From: Liolophura sinensis
Lineage: Eukaryota > Mollusca > Polyplacophora > Chitonida > Chitonidae
Reading direction: 5' to 3'
Length of the DNA: 64,000 nucleotides
Assembly: GCF_032854445.1 (NCBI RefSeq)
Contig: NC_088305.1
Location: 1,555,001 to 1,619,000 of the forward strand
Under the pieces are notes generated by a model, which saw nothing but the letters and a program-made list of their open reading frames with translations, had not been told where the DNA came from and made no database searches. The position numbers and the translations under genes were made by a program. Positions 47,601 through 53,832 of this stretch are shown here, in pieces (the first letter of the stretch is position 1; each line of letters opens with the position of its first letter).

Positions 47601-48036
47601 CATATCATTCTGCACTGACATCAACACAGCACCGTTCTGACCATTTAGAATATCATTTCAAGCCATCTCACAACACAGAGAGAAAAAAAGCTCAAGAAAT
47701 ATCGACTGATATAATAATTCCTTAGTTCTGCTGCTGTTTTCTTTTTTTTTTTTAAATGGGCCATATATTCAGACCGCTGCTGAATCTCTGTGCCAAATAC
47801 CTACATCAGCTACAGTGCAAGGCTGATGGCGTCTATTATGCACGATAAGCTGTTAAACCAACAGTGAAGATTAATCATGCCAATGTCGACACGGAAATTG
47901 GGCCACTGTCAATAACGCACAACTGACCTACATGGGTGACATTTGCGACAGTTGAGCTGCAAGATTTGGAGATCTTACCGATGACATCTTTCAGTTCATA
48001 GTCCTCCCTGATGTTGGACCAGCCTGTTTGCTCCAT
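17546..48036 (-). CDS. OXSR1/STK39: STE20-family kinase OSR1/SPAK (Fray), complete, 17 coding exons
   Basis: A serine/threonine kinase activated by WNK kinases. It binds RFxV/I motifs through its CCT domain and phosphorylates cation-chloride cotransporters in cell-volume and ion control. Exons sum to 1626 nt (541 codons plus stop), and all phases match. Residues: ATP lysine K42 ([10 protein letters not shown]), HRD Asp142 split over exons 4/5, DFG Asp160, T-loop [13 protein letters not shown] with T182 (OSR1 T185), APE and [29 protein letters not shown] linker; S-motif SPRV with S354 (OSR1 S325); CCT domain from about residue 433 ([34 protein letters not shown]). The tail after the CCT domain adds [12 protein letters not shown]. 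The start ATG has a good context (A at -3, G at +4). One gene here corresponds to the vertebrate OXSR1/STK39 pair. Introns are dominated by minisatellites. Confidence 0.97.
17793..18516. repeat. ~22-bp minisatellite in OXSR1 intron 16
   Basis: About 32 units of CTAGAGGCAAACCACAGGCT plus GG, with two main variants (CAGTCTGT, CTGGTTGT). Units decay towards the right end. Confidence 0.92.
18558..18752 (-). mobile_element. tRNA-derived SINE, old copy
   Basis: TTTATTTATTCTGATTTATC tail, TTCTCAAGAATATTTCACTA core, and a B-box remnant GGACTTGAACTCAAAGCG. In OXSR1 intron 16. Confidence 0.8.
19232..20185. repeat. 53-bp then 32-bp minisatellite in OXSR1 intron 16
   Basis: The left part (to about 19,490) has ~53-bp units (TATCTATTGAGACAGCCAGG plus GTCACAAGTCGTTGGTCATT...). 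The right part keeps only the 32-bp piece GTCACAAGTCGTTGGTCATT plus GTCAGTACAGGA, about 21 times. The short unit is thus a truncated version of the long one. ORFs on the plus strand are repeat artefacts. Confidence 0.92.
20225..20289 (-). CDS. OXSR1/STK39: OXSR1 exon 16
   Basis: Residues 485-505, [20 protein letters not shown] then GL, part of the CCT domain. Acceptor TTCTTTTCAG, donor GTGAGT, phase 1 to 0. Confidence 0.95.
20545..20660. mobile_element. Two SINE fragments in inverted orientation
   Basis: The core in minus orientation (TTTCACTTCTACGACGGCAG) is followed at 20,616 by a plus-oriented tail (TTCTTGAGTACGGCGTAAAA, AATAAATAAATAAAT). The junction suggests rearrangement or a nested copy. 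Confidence 0.75.
21155..21223 (-). CDS. OXSR1/STK39: OXSR1 exon 15
   Basis: Residues 462-483, [17 protein letters not shown], the core of the CCT domain. Acceptor TGTTACAG, donor GTAAGT, phase 1 to 1. Confidence 0.95.
21296..21379 (-). mobile_element. SINE fragment cut by array
   Basis: Near-consensus core (ATACTCAAGAATATTTCACT, CAGCATTATGATGGG) that stops at CCCGGCAGAGT, exactly where the 40-bp array begins. Confidence 0.8.
21380..24862. repeat. 40-bp minisatellite, about 87 copies, in OXSR1 intron 14
   Basis: Unit GGTGTTAAGTAACCCACACC plus ACCGGACATCCACACCCAAA. Variants (GTATTAAG, AACAGCCC, CCACCTCC, CCTGCACC) form repeating multi-unit blocks. For example, the five-unit pattern at 21,541-21,700 recurs 200 bp later. 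A partial unit near 24,520 shifts the register. Confidence 0.95.
25095..25152. repeat. 19-bp repeat, three copies
   Basis: GTCCAAATGTGTGCACCCT repeated three times in OXSR1 intron 14. Confidence 0.85.
25364..25416 (-). CDS. OXSR1/STK39: OXSR1 exon 14
   Basis: Residues 444-460, [17 protein letters not shown], matching vertebrate NSKKELNDIRFEFTPGR. Acceptor TTTTTCAG, donor GTAAGT, phase 2 to 1. Confidence 0.96.
26056..26240 (-). repeat. 92-bp tandem duplication copying the end of OXSR1 exon 13
   Basis: Two copies, 92 bp apart (GGTTAGGGTG at 26,065 and 26,157). Each ends with the same 30-nt coding end of exon 13 and its donor. The functional copy (26211-26240) has GTAATT, the downstream copy (26119-26148) has GTAATG. 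The second copy lacks the rest of the exon. Confidence 0.92.
26211..26263 (-). CDS. OXSR1/STK39: OXSR1 exon 13
   Basis: Residues 426-442, [17 protein letters not shown], the start of the CCT domain (vertebrate ISLVLRLR). Acceptor TTTCCCAG, donor GTAATT, phase 0 to 2. Confidence 0.95.
26335..26430 (-). mobile_element. SINE fragment
   Basis: Seven TTTA repeats, then ATGCCATACTGAGGAACATT and TCACTTATG: tail and start of the core only. Confidence 0.7.
26871..27059 (-). CDS. OXSR1/STK39: OXSR1 exon 12 (Pro/Gln-rich linker)
   Basis: Residues 363-425, phase 0 to 0. Frame [18 protein letters not shown] ending [10 protein letters not shown], a low-complexity linker before the CCT domain like that of vertebrate OSR1. 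Chosen over another open frame because only this one fits both neighbours' phases. Donor GTAGGT. Confidence 0.88.
27143..27305 (-). mobile_element. SINE with internal deletion
   Basis: ATTTATTTATTTCTTTATTT tail, TGTTCAAGAATATT core, then a jump to CAGACCTTCCCACGTAC and the head with TTTTGAACTCCCAGC. Confidence 0.8.
27754..27780 (-). CDS. OXSR1/STK39: OXSR1 exon 11, 27-nt microexon with the WNK-target S-motif
   Basis: Residues 354-362, SPRVRNSPA, phase 0 to 0, acceptor TTTTAACAG and donor GTAAGT. SPRV matches the OSR1/SPAK S-motif (OSR1 S325, SPAK S373) phosphorylated by WNK. It is separated from exon 10 by a 7.5-kb intron. Confidence 0.92.
27781..28763. other. OXSR1 intron 10, 3' part, nothing recognised
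   Basis: AT-rich intron sequence. A short SINE-like relic (GGATTATGGGTGGAGGAAAC) is at about 28,495-28,515. Confidence 0.5.
28764..28897. repeat. ~11/22-bp CATATGACTGTATA repeat
   Basis: About ten alternating units of ACATATGACTGTATACATAT, partly palindromic, in OXSR1 intron 10. Confidence 0.85.
29158..30288 (-). repeat. 29-bp minisatellite in OXSR1 intron 10
   Basis: About 39 units of GATGTTAGATGTTATAACAT plus TTACCTGCA. On the minus strand each reads CTGCAG|GTAAATG, a fair 5' splice-site match, but no adjacent exon is seen. It ends exactly at a truncated SINE. Confidence 0.93.
30289..30395 (-). mobile_element. SINE head (tRNA-like part) abutting array
   Basis: Near-consensus GAGCTGGACTTGAACTCACA and GACTGAGCCAGGGAGGCCCC, the B and A boxes in reverse. 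The body and tail are missing; the array takes their place. Confidence 0.85.
30396..31038. other. OXSR1 intron 10, nothing recognised
   Basis: Unique intron sequence without gene or repeat signal. Confidence 0.5.
31039..31251. mobile_element. MITE-like element, family A, copy 1
   Basis: About 213 bp with imperfect terminal inverted repeats (TAATTCTTCAACCTTTTCAC at left, reverse complement TAATTCCTTAACCGTTTCGC at right). A second copy sits at 55,368-55,577 in the same orientation. Confidence 0.78.
31624..31790 (-). mobile_element. SINE relic
   Basis: TTATTTATTAATCTGATTGT, ATGCCATACTGAAGAATTTT and GGGAGGAGGAAATCACC follow the family order with many changes. Confidence 0.65.
31791..33555. other. 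OXSR1 intron 10, middle part
   Basis: No exon or clear repeat seen. The plus-strand ORF at 33040-33348 has no recognisable family or codon pattern. Confidence 0.5.
33556..33622 (+). mobile_element. SINE tail fragment
   Basis: GAAATATTCTTAGGTATGTA, AAACACCAATAAAATAAATA and an (AAAT) tail. Confidence 0.7.
33623..35342. other. OXSR1 intron 10, 5' part
   Basis: Contains a C run at 34,319-34,335 and a short GTGCACACAATC-type repeat at about 34,765-34,930. No exon seen. Confidence 0.5.
35343..35465 (-). CDS. OXSR1/STK39: OXSR1 exon 10 (conserved acidic linker)
   Basis: Residues 313-353, [20 protein letters not shown] followed by [17 protein letters not shown]. Almost identical to the OSR1/SPAK segment after the kinase domain. 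Phase 0 to 0, donor GTAAGT. Confidence 0.97.
35880..36012 (-). mobile_element. SINE relic
   Basis: TAATTTATTTTTTTATG tail-like start, GTGTACTCAAAAATAGATCA core, then CATCTGCAGGTTGCTGGCAG. Core and part of the body only. Confidence 0.65.
36028..36087 (-). CDS. OXSR1/STK39: OXSR1 exon 9
   Basis: Residues 293-312, [20 protein letters not shown], comparable to NKEFLQEKTLQRAP in OSR1. Phase 0 to 0, acceptor TTTTTTTCAG, donor GTAACA. Confidence 0.9.
36184..37630. repeat. ~47-bp minisatellite in OXSR1 intron 8
   Basis: About 30 units of GAGATGTGTTTATTGTAGCA plus AATCCCCAGTCCAGTTATAA plus AGATAG. Two alternating subtypes (AGTCCAGT/CATCCCAGT) form two-unit repeats of about 92 bp. The minus-strand ORF is an artefact. 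Confidence 0.93.
37640..38822. repeat. 21-bp minisatellite split by a SINE
   Basis: About 44 units of GTGGCATAATGTTGGAGGAA plus A at 37,640-38,108 and 38,357-38,822. The 249-bp SINE between them was inserted into an existing array. A unit length divisible by three explains the long ORFs. Confidence 0.93.
38109..38357 (-). mobile_element. Second tRNA-derived SINE family, full copy
   Basis: Starts GTGAGTGAGTGCTTGGGGTT and ends with the reverse of a tRNA-like head (CGGACGCTCTACCAACTGTG, CTATCCGGGCC). GTATAAT-like target repeats flank it. The central AACGTCGCACTCAACAAT and CAGTCATATGACGACG match the core of the main SINE family. Confidence 0.88.
38894..38942 (-). CDS. OXSR1/STK39: OXSR1 exon 8
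   Basis: Residues 277-292, [16 protein letters not shown], the end of the kinase domain (vertebrate RPTAAELLRHKFFQKAK). Phase 2 to 0, donor GTGAGT. Confidence 0.96.
38943..40225. other. OXSR1 intron 7, nothing recognised
   Basis: Unique AT-rich intron. No repeat array, unlike its neighbours. Confidence 0.55.
40226..40412 (-). mobile_element. tRNA-derived SINE
   Basis: Tail, core (TACTCAAGAATATTTCATTT, CAGCATTATGATGGGAG), AACCCACGACCATCTGCAGG, and a head with CTCAGCCACGGAGGATCCC. Part of the region between body and head is deleted. Confidence 0.85.
40513..40646 (-). CDS. OXSR1/STK39: OXSR1 exon 7
   Basis: Residues 232-275, [20 protein letters not shown] to [15 protein letters not shown], kinase subdomains X-XI. 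Phase 0 to 2, acceptor TGTTCACAG, donor GTTGGT. Its first 45 nt are the seed of the adjacent 73-bp array. Confidence 0.96.
40602..41467 (-). repeat. 73-bp minisatellite repeating the 3' splice site and start of OXSR1 exon 7
   Basis: About 12 units fill nearly all of intron 6. On the minus strand each has about 28 nt of intron end (CATACCTGACCCTCTGTTCA, CAG) followed by about 45 nt of exon 7 (GTTTTGATGCTGACTCTACA...). The last unit in the transcript is the real exon. Nine units keep CAG at the acceptor; three have lost the AG (near 41,157, 41,303, 41,449). Confidence 0.95.
41560..41774 (-). CDS. OXSR1/STK39: OXSR1 exon 6 (DFG to T-loop to APE)
   Basis: Residues 161-231. It holds [48 protein letters not shown] and PYHKYPPMK. 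The threonine before FVGTP (T182) is the WNK-phosphorylated T-loop site in the family. Phase 1 to 0. Confidence 0.98.
41868..42150. repeat. ~36-bp degenerate tandem array
   Basis: Six or seven units with AGGAATGTACCTTTGCACCC and TGCCCATTTTT, just upstream of exon 6 in intron 5. Confidence 0.82.
42309..42375 (+). mobile_element. SINE body fragment
   Basis: GATGGTTGTGGGTTTCCCCT and TTTCCTTCCATCATAATG, plus orientation, diverged. Confidence 0.6.
42695..42860 (+). mobile_element. SINE with head deletion
   Basis: GGCCCTCCGTGGCTTGGGGA (A box) runs straight into the body, then CACCATAATGCTGGTCGCCG, TCTTGAGTACGGCGTAAAAC and an AATAAAT tail. Confidence 0.85.
43061..43116 (-). CDS. OXSR1/STK39: OXSR1 exon 5 (catalytic loop)
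   Basis: Residues 142-159, [18 protein letters not shown], with the HRD Asp as first full codon. Phase 2 to 1, acceptor GTCTTCAG, donor GTGAGG. Confidence 0.97.
43156..43228 (-). mobile_element. SINE fragment cut by array
   Basis: ATTTATTTGTTTATGTGGTC tail, GCTGAACTCAAGAATAATTC core, ending at ACGACAGTAATCAGTATG where the 51-bp array begins. Confidence 0.75.
43229..44730 (-). repeat. 51-bp minisatellite repeating the end of OXSR1 exon 4 with its 5' splice site
   Basis: About 29 units fill intron 4. On the minus strand each reads TACCTGTATACCACTGGCCA, GATACACAG| then GTCTGTTAAAATACACACTG, AA: 29 nt of exon end plus about 22 nt of intron start. The exon portion codes YLxTTGQIHR, as in vertebrate YLHKNGQIHR, so the exon is the source. 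The units nearest the exon keep GT after CACAG. Most far ones read CACAG|GC, and three have lost the site. ORFs on both strands are shadows of a 17-codon unit. Confidence 0.96.
44702..44843 (-). CDS. OXSR1/STK39: OXSR1 exon 4
   Basis: Residues 95-140, [44 protein letters not shown]. Matches OSR1 SVLDIIKHI..GVLDEATIATILREVLEGLEYLH. The exon ends inside the Arg of HRD (phase 2) at a GTCTGT donor that is also the first array unit. Confidence 0.97.
45285..45412 (-). mobile_element. SINE body and head
   Basis: CCGACAACCATCCACAGGTC, TACCTTTCCATGTATGACC and TTGAATTCACAGCGACCACA, GTGAGAGGCTCC. Core and tail missing. In OXSR1 intron 3. Confidence 0.75.
45633..45741 (-). CDS. OXSR1/STK39: OXSR1 exon 3
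   Basis: Residues 58-93, [20 protein letters not shown] and [16 protein letters not shown], kinase subdomains III-V. Phase 0 to 1, acceptor TTTTTGCAG, donor GTGGGT. Confidence 0.97.
45742..46868. other. OXSR1 intron 2, nothing recognised
   Basis: AT-rich, no arrays, no SINE. Confidence 0.6.
46869..46981 (-). CDS. OXSR1/STK39: OXSR1 exon 2 (Gly loop and ATP lysine)
   Basis: Residues 21-57, [38 protein letters not shown]42 is the ATP-binding lysine (OSR1 K46). Phase 1 to 0, donor GTATGG. Confidence 0.97.
46982..47978. other. OXSR1 intron 1, nothing recognised
   Basis: No repeat or exon signal noticed; a T run is at about 47,740. Confidence 0.6.
47979..48036 (-). CDS. OXSR1/STK39: OXSR1 exon 1 with start codon
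   Basis: [19 protein letters not shown], comparable to the OSR1 start with INRDDYELQEVIG. ATG at 48034-48036 in context AAGCATGG. Donor GTAAGA, phase 1. Confidence 0.94.
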
Positions 48037-48289
48037 GCTTGACCCTACAGAGATTGCCTTCCTTCCGACAGATAATTAAACAAGGCCAGGAATGCTCAAA
48101 CATCCACACACCGCTCACAGCACATTGCGAATACAGTACGCAGAAGACTTCGCCTTAAAGGGGAGATAACACAGGAACCAAAAAATGAAAAAGTCAGCAG
48201 AGAGAGGGAATTGGGTTATGTGGAGAGGAGCTATATGGTTGGTGTTATTCAAGGTTAGCCAAGTTGTTTAAGCTATATTTTGTGACGGA
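48037..48289 (-). promoter_or_regulatory. OXSR1 5' flank, promoter or 5' UTR inferred
   Basis: Upstream of the start codon. No TATA box seen. The transcription start cannot be fixed from sequence. Confidence 0.3.
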
Positions 48290-49335
48290 TTTTGTGAACA
48301 CGATGTACCTGTCTTGAAGCAATTTCCATCAAACTTGTACCACACGAACACCCAAGGATGTAAAATGACATTATTTTTTCACTGATCTTGACCTATTTTT
48401 TCAAAGTCGTTGAACTGCACTTTAATTAATACCATCTTTTGAAGACTACATAACTAGGTCTACCAAATCATTGTGTAAACATTTCTTGACTTCTTCAGGC
48501 AATTTTCACCAAGACTGTTCCACTTGTACACAATATATAGTCAAGTAAAACATCTTTCTGTTTCCACTGACCTTGATTTAATTTTCAAGGTCGTTGGTCG
48601 CAGTGCCGTCATTGCATTGTAAACACTCGTTCTCTTAAAGGCTGTAGCCATGCGCAGATTTACCTAAAGTATCTCATATGTACATGTACGTATGAGTGTG
48701 GAACACCATACATTTCCAGTGACCTTGACATATGTTCAAGGCCACTGGGCCAATGTTTGTAATGGCGGTATATCTGTAAGCAATTTTCATTAAGCGTGTA
48801 CCACATGTGCCACTTGTCATGTAAAAAACATTCCCACTGTGTTTGACCTTGCCCCACTTTTCAAGGTCTCTTGAATATTTCAAGGTTATCGGGGTCATTC
48901 TAAGTTACATTTTATGAGAGTCTTGTAAGTTTAATATCATTTGAAGACGTACAGTAATTTTCATCAAACTTATATCACGTGCACCTAGGCATGTAAAAAA
49001 CTGGATTAATTCCATTGACCTTGAAGTATTTTCCCCAAAGCCGTTGGGCCTTTGTCTAAATTACCTTACGAACATTTTCTGTTTTGAAGACTTGTATAAC
49101 CAGGTTTATATACCGAAGAGAGATAATGGGGAAAAATCGGGCCATTCGGGTCATCTAAGTTATATTTTACGATGTCCAGACTTATGAACTTGATATCTCC
49201 TGAGGAAGTTTCACCAAACACCGTTCATGTACCATACATGCTTCTAGTCATTCGGAGGAGCCTTATTATTTTCATTGACCTTCATCTATTTCTTCAAGGT
49301 CATTGAGCCTGCCACTTTATTAGGCCCACCTTGCG
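48290..49335. repeat. Degenerate ~190-bp tandem region
   Basis: Five or six diverged units, each with TTTTCA(T/C)CAAACTTGTACCAC, CATGTAAAA(C/T), CATTGACCTTGA and TTTTCAAGGTC(A/G)TTG. TGACCTTGA and CAAGGTCA half-sites resemble nuclear-receptor response halves, probably by chance of the repeat. Confidence 0.75.
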
Positions 49336-49536
49336 TATAAGGTATTGCGTTCAACTGTCCTTATACTAGATGGGTACTTAATGCACTGGTAATGTACGCT
49401 GTCAATCAAGACCTGGAAAACGTAGAAATGCATATTTAATATGACATGAATGATGACTTAAAAAAATGACATAAGTTATGTCAGGCAGCATGATGTAGAG
49501 TTTAGGACGGATTTAGTTGTATTTAAATGTATTTAA

Positions 49537-49660
49537 AATGGAAACCGGGCAGAGCCCCGGGAAAAGTCAGGGTCATCCGCAGCTGACTGACAGACCCTTC
49601 TTCGTACGATCGGAGGGGAAGCCTGGACTCACAGCGACCGCATTGGTGAGAGGCTCCTAA
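49537..49660 (-). mobile_element. SINE body and head
   Basis: AAACCGGGCAGAGCCCCGGG, TCATCCGCAGCTGACTGACA, then CTCACAGCGACCGCATTGGT. Tail missing. Confidence 0.8.
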
Positions 49661-49852
49661 CCCAATGATCACCAAGTGATCTTTGGTCAAAATTTGGTAT
49701 GTTACTCTGTGTTACATTTTTGCTCAAATTTGATTCACGATAACTTACCTAGAATTTAAAGTATCAAAGGATATTTTGACATCAGAAAGAACAATCCTCG
49801 AGCAATGCGCAACTGGCCTATATTTACTACATGTAAATGATGTTCTGGAAAC

Positions 49853-50052
49853 AGGATCACGAAGCAACCTTAGACTTAAGTCAAAATTTCAAGTCGCTTA
49901 AAATTGTCACGAAACAATGTAAAAATATTTCTTCACATTGTACATTCTGGGTAAGCTATTTTAAAACAAATTTCAGCCAAAACAACGGAAACGGACATAT
50001 CAAGTTTAGTGAATGAAATTCTGACTTAAGTCTAAGATCGTCTTGTGATCCC
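49853..50052. mobile_element. MITE-like element, family B
   Basis: 200 bp with ~30-bp terminal inverted repeats: GGATCACGAAGCAACCTTAG + ACTTAAGTCA at left, and the reverse complement of GACTTAAGTCTAAGATCGTC + TTGTGATCC at right. No ORF. Confidence 0.82.
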
Positions 50053-50179
50053 GGGGCCAGGGCTCTGAACTCAGTTATCGTACATGTACTGGAAAGCGTT
50101 GCAACATAGAAAACTTGACGAGCAAAATTAGAGCGGCGAGGACGTGTGTGACAGTTGACAGATATATTCTTACTGTTCA

Positions 50180-50480
50180 TAGTGTACATGTTTAAGCAGC
50201 AGCAACTTGCACTCTCTCTACGGCACCATGGTTTAAGCAGCAGCAACTTGCACTCTCTCTACAGCACCATGGTTTAAGCAGCAGCAACTTGCACTCTCTC
50301 TACAACACCATGGATTAAGCAGCAGCAACTTGCATGTTCTCTACGGCACCATGGTTTAAGCAGCAGCAACTTGCATGTTCTCTACGGCACCATGGTTTAA
50401 GCAGCAGAAACTTGCGCTCTCTCTACGGCACCATGGTTTAAGCAGCAGCAACTTGCACTCTCTCTACAACACCATGGCTT
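50180..50480. repeat. 41-bp minisatellite, about 7 copies
   Basis: Unit CATGGTTTAAGCAGCAGCAA plus CTTGCACTCTCTCTACGGCA plus C. Confidence 0.92.
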
Positions 50481-50576
50481 TTCAGCAGGGTTACTGACGT
50501 ACACCAAAGACATACATACAGAGCCATCTTCGCATGGGACCATGATCCTCCAGACGAGCAGACTGTTTAGCAATAA

Positions 50577-50669
50577 ATTTATTTAATTATTTATTTATTT
50601 ATTTATTCTTTTGATTGGTGTTTTAGGCGGTACTCAAGAATATTTCATTTATACCATGGCGATCATATA
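50577..50669 (-). mobile_element. SINE, left part, interrupted by Tc1 element
   Basis: TTTATTTATTTATTTATTCT tail and GCGGTACTCAAGAATATTTC core up to CGATCATA. The rest continues at 52,195. Confidence 0.88.
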
Positions 50670-52194
50670 TACTATCCAAAAAAGAAACGCATAACCCGGT
50701 TTTTTGCGGAGGTGATGCAGTCTTTTCAATTATGCATAACTAAATAAGAATTGCTATTCTGCAAATATTTTTTTACACAGATTAAGGAAGGGTCCATATC
50801 TAGACAACAAGGCCATCAACTTGAGGTAAGACACTCACAATGAGTCTCCCACTTGAGTGGAATGTCAGTATCTGTTGTGACCACCACGGGCACGAATAAC
50901 AGTTCTGACACGCCTTGTCATGGACTGGATGAGACGCTGGATAGAGGCCTGGGGAATGTTCTGCCACTCCTCCTGCAAACATGCAACTTGCTCTTGAAGC
51001 GTTTGGGGTTGAGGTTGACGTTGGCGTAGACGTCGATCAAGTTCATCCCACAGATGCTCAATTAGGCTAAGATCCGGGGAACGGGACGGTCAGGGTAGCA
51101 CATTTACATTGTTTTCGGCGAGGAAGTCCCTTGTGACACGTGCCGTGTGCGGTCTGGCGTTGTCCTGCTGGAACAACTCCCGCTGTACGTCAACGACAGG
51201 TAAGAGGTGTGGCTGCAGGATGGTGTCTCGGTAGCGTACGGCCGTAAGATTTCCCTGACAAGATTTGTACGACCAGTATACGATATTGCTGCCCTCATCA
51301 TCACACTCCCTCCACCAAATCTGTCCACTTGGCGTACGCAGTTAGGGGCATAACGTTCGTGAGCACGTCTGTAAACCCGGTTTCTACCATCACGTCTCTG
51401 CAATAGGAATCTGGACTCATCACTGAACCAAATGCGTCGCCAGTTGCGTAGATTCCATGCAGTAACGTTGTTACACCATCGGAGGCGATTGGCGCGATGG
51501 TGAGGATGCAGCACGATCCCAACATAGGGCCTCCTGGCTCTCAGTTCATGTTCCCTCAGCCTGTTCCGCACCGTCTGACCTGATATCGTCCTCAGTCCCG
51601 GTATGCTGGCTGCTGTGCTTTCAGCTGTAGCACAACGGTCACGCAAATGGAGGACCCTTATGTAGCGATCTTGGGCTGCTGTAGTGACACGTGGTCGACC
51701 TGAACGCCGACGGTTATTTGTTGTCCCAGTATTGTTGTAGCGTGCAGCAAGCCGTGAAATCGTGCTCTGGCTGACGTGTAGACGCCTAGAAATGGACGAT
51801 TGGGACTCTCCAGCTTGAAGTCTTCCAATGGCAATATTTCTTGTGACAGTGTCAAGACGTGGCATGTTGAATCAGCTTGAAAACACCACTTGAAAGATGC
51901 CGATTTCCGGCCCGAAGTTGCGGTTTTATAGTCACACACTGCATGCTTTCCATGCGTAAGTTCGGCGTGTAAGACTGCACGTGATGCAGTGTGGTGCTGT
52001 ATTTTTTACTTCTTCCAAAAACGGCCTCCAAACTCAACATTTTCAACCAAGAAATGTTTTGAGGAATAAAATGTGTGCTAACTGTGACTATTAACAATAT
52101 TAAAACACATTTAGCTCATGAAATGAAGACAAAATGTATTTATTTCATTTTAAAATAAAACAAAACACCTATGCGTTTCTTTTTTTGGATAGTA
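50670..52194 (-). mobile_element. Tc1/mariner-type transposon, 1.5 kb, inactive
   Basis: Terminal inverted repeats TACTATCCAAAAAAGAAACG (left) and the same in reverse with one extra A (right), flanked by TA target repeats. It carries a broken DD34E transposase. It is inserted into the middle of a SINE, so it arrived after that SINE. Confidence 0.93.
50865..51865 (-). pseudogene. Tc1-type transposase, disrupted
   Basis: The N-terminus MPRLDTVTRNIAIGRLQAGE with SISRRLHVSQSTISRLAARY is the HTH DNA-binding part. WFSDESRF holds the first catalytic Asp. A frameshift lies near 51,245-51,262. In the second frame FQQDNARPHT holds the second Asp, and IEHLWDEL holds the Glu 34 residues later (DD34E). 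A stop codon (TGA at 51,091-51,093) stands where Trp of WPSRSPDL is expected. The stop codon is at 50,865. Two independent defects, so no active enzyme from this copy. Confidence 0.93.
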
Positions 52195-52390
52195 TACCAT
52201 TATGGTGGAAGGAAACCGGGCACAGCACGGGGGAAACCCACAACCATCCACAGGTTGCTGGCAGACCTTCCCATGTACGGCTGGAGAGGAAGCCAGCATG
52301 AGCTGGACTTGAACTGACAGGGACCGCATTGTGGAGAGGCTCCTGGGTCACTGCGCTCCGCTAGCGCGCTAACCAACTGAGGCCAAGCAA
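52195..52390 (-). mobile_element. SINE, right part, after the Tc1 insertion
   Basis: Resumes at CCATTATGGTGGAAGGAAAC and runs through the whole head: GGACTTGAACTGACAG, GCTAGCGCGCTAACCAACTG. Together with the left part it is one of the most complete copies here. Confidence 0.9.
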
Positions 52391-53130
52391 ATAAGGTGGG
52401 GAAGTCAAAATTGTACCGCGCAAATTTGCGTTGGCCTGTACTTTAGCAGATGACATGAGAAAAGTGCCTGAAAACTAGGCGAGTTGGCCTGAAAACTAGG
52501 CGAGTTGGCTCGAAAACTAGGTGAGTTGGCAGAACTCTGGCACTACTCCAGGAAAATGAAGTATAACGTTGTATATCCTATAATGTTAGCTAAGGTGTAT
52601 CGGTATGTTGAGCTATTCCAGGATTATCAAACCAACAGATCTAATCCTTGAAAACAAGATAATAATATTGTCACATCGTAAACAGAACGATAACCACACT
52701 GAGTGCAATGACAATATGATTAAAATGATTAACATCTGTGTTTTTAATATCTGTGGTCGTAGTCCAATATAGCCTATAAAACATAATTTTTATGCAATTC
52801 TTGAAATTTATGGTCTGATTTCACAGCACAAACATACCTGTTGTCCACCAATGAGCACTTCCATCGACGCGGAACTCTGACAACTTCCCCGCCATAAAGT
52901 ATTCACAAATTTAACAGGGTTGTTTTGAAAACTATAACAAAAACTCACATTTTTTTTCTTTTTCCGGTCTAGGTTTCAACAAAGTCTATTTTCGGCAACA
53001 CTTCAACTCCTGTCCAGGCTTCAAAAACTCCAAGTTTGCGTCGAACCAGACATTCGGTATACCAGTCTCAGCCAACAAACCTTAAGTCACGAAGATTTCG
53101 GTAAAACAGGCTGTGATCTTTTAGTTCTAA
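52391..53130. other. Intergenic with short repeat
   Basis: Holds a 21-bp repeat (GAAAACTAGGCGAGTTGGC, three to four copies, 52,466-52,532). Nothing else recognised. Confidence 0.6.
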
Positions 53131-53338
53131 GGCCAATTCCACAAAGCCATTTATGACTTAAGTCAACAATGAAATTCGATCTTAAAGCTTATTTTTCCGT
53201 TTTAGAAATCAACATTTTTTGCACCTCATCAATATTAAGGCAAATATGTCCATATTTCAACGAGCAGTACCAACTAAGCATTGTGAAAAGGTTTTACATT
53301 TTGACTTAGGTCAGAAACAGCTTTGTGGAATGTGTCCC
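53131..53338. mobile_element. MITE-like element, family C, copy 1
   Basis: Terminal inverted repeats: CCAATTCCACAAAGCCATTT + ATGACTTAAGTC at left and GACTTAGGTCAGAAACAGCT + TTGTGGAATGTG at right. No ORF. Confidence 0.8.
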
Positions 53339-53832
53339 AAGATGTAGCCTTGTAAGTAAATGGCTTAAGCGCGGCACACCGGAGCATGTTGTCCCACGCT
53401 CTTAATGGACCTATTTCCCTACTTCGCCGGAACCATGTGTACAGGAAACGCTTGGATTTACGTCTTAGTATGCATTTTAATATGTCCTAATATATAAAAG
53501 GACAAAAAATGTATCATATTACTTCCTGGGCGGTAAAAATGGCTTTAATCTACAATCTTCACAGTCCTGTGGAAATGGCGTTTTCTGAACAGCGATAATT
53601 TACCATTATTTTGACCAAAAGCAAATTTGATTTAGGAAATGTTGTGAAAATGGTTTCACAAAACTACTCGTCATTTCTCATCTCCGTTTGATTAAGCTTG
53701 CCTTGCCCAACATCATGACCAACATCCCTGACCGGAACATGGGGTCCTGATTTCTGCATCAAATCTGTTATATATGATCGTATATGAAAATACCGCCATA
53801 TTGGCCGACGTCGCCACTTCCTTCTGAAACAA
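53339..53832. other. Intergenic, nothing recognised
   Basis: Sequence between the two family C copies. Confidence 0.5.

Noticed and set aside
50800-51525. Separate small ORFs inside the Tc1-type element
   Set aside because: Out-of-frame shadows of the disrupted transposase.
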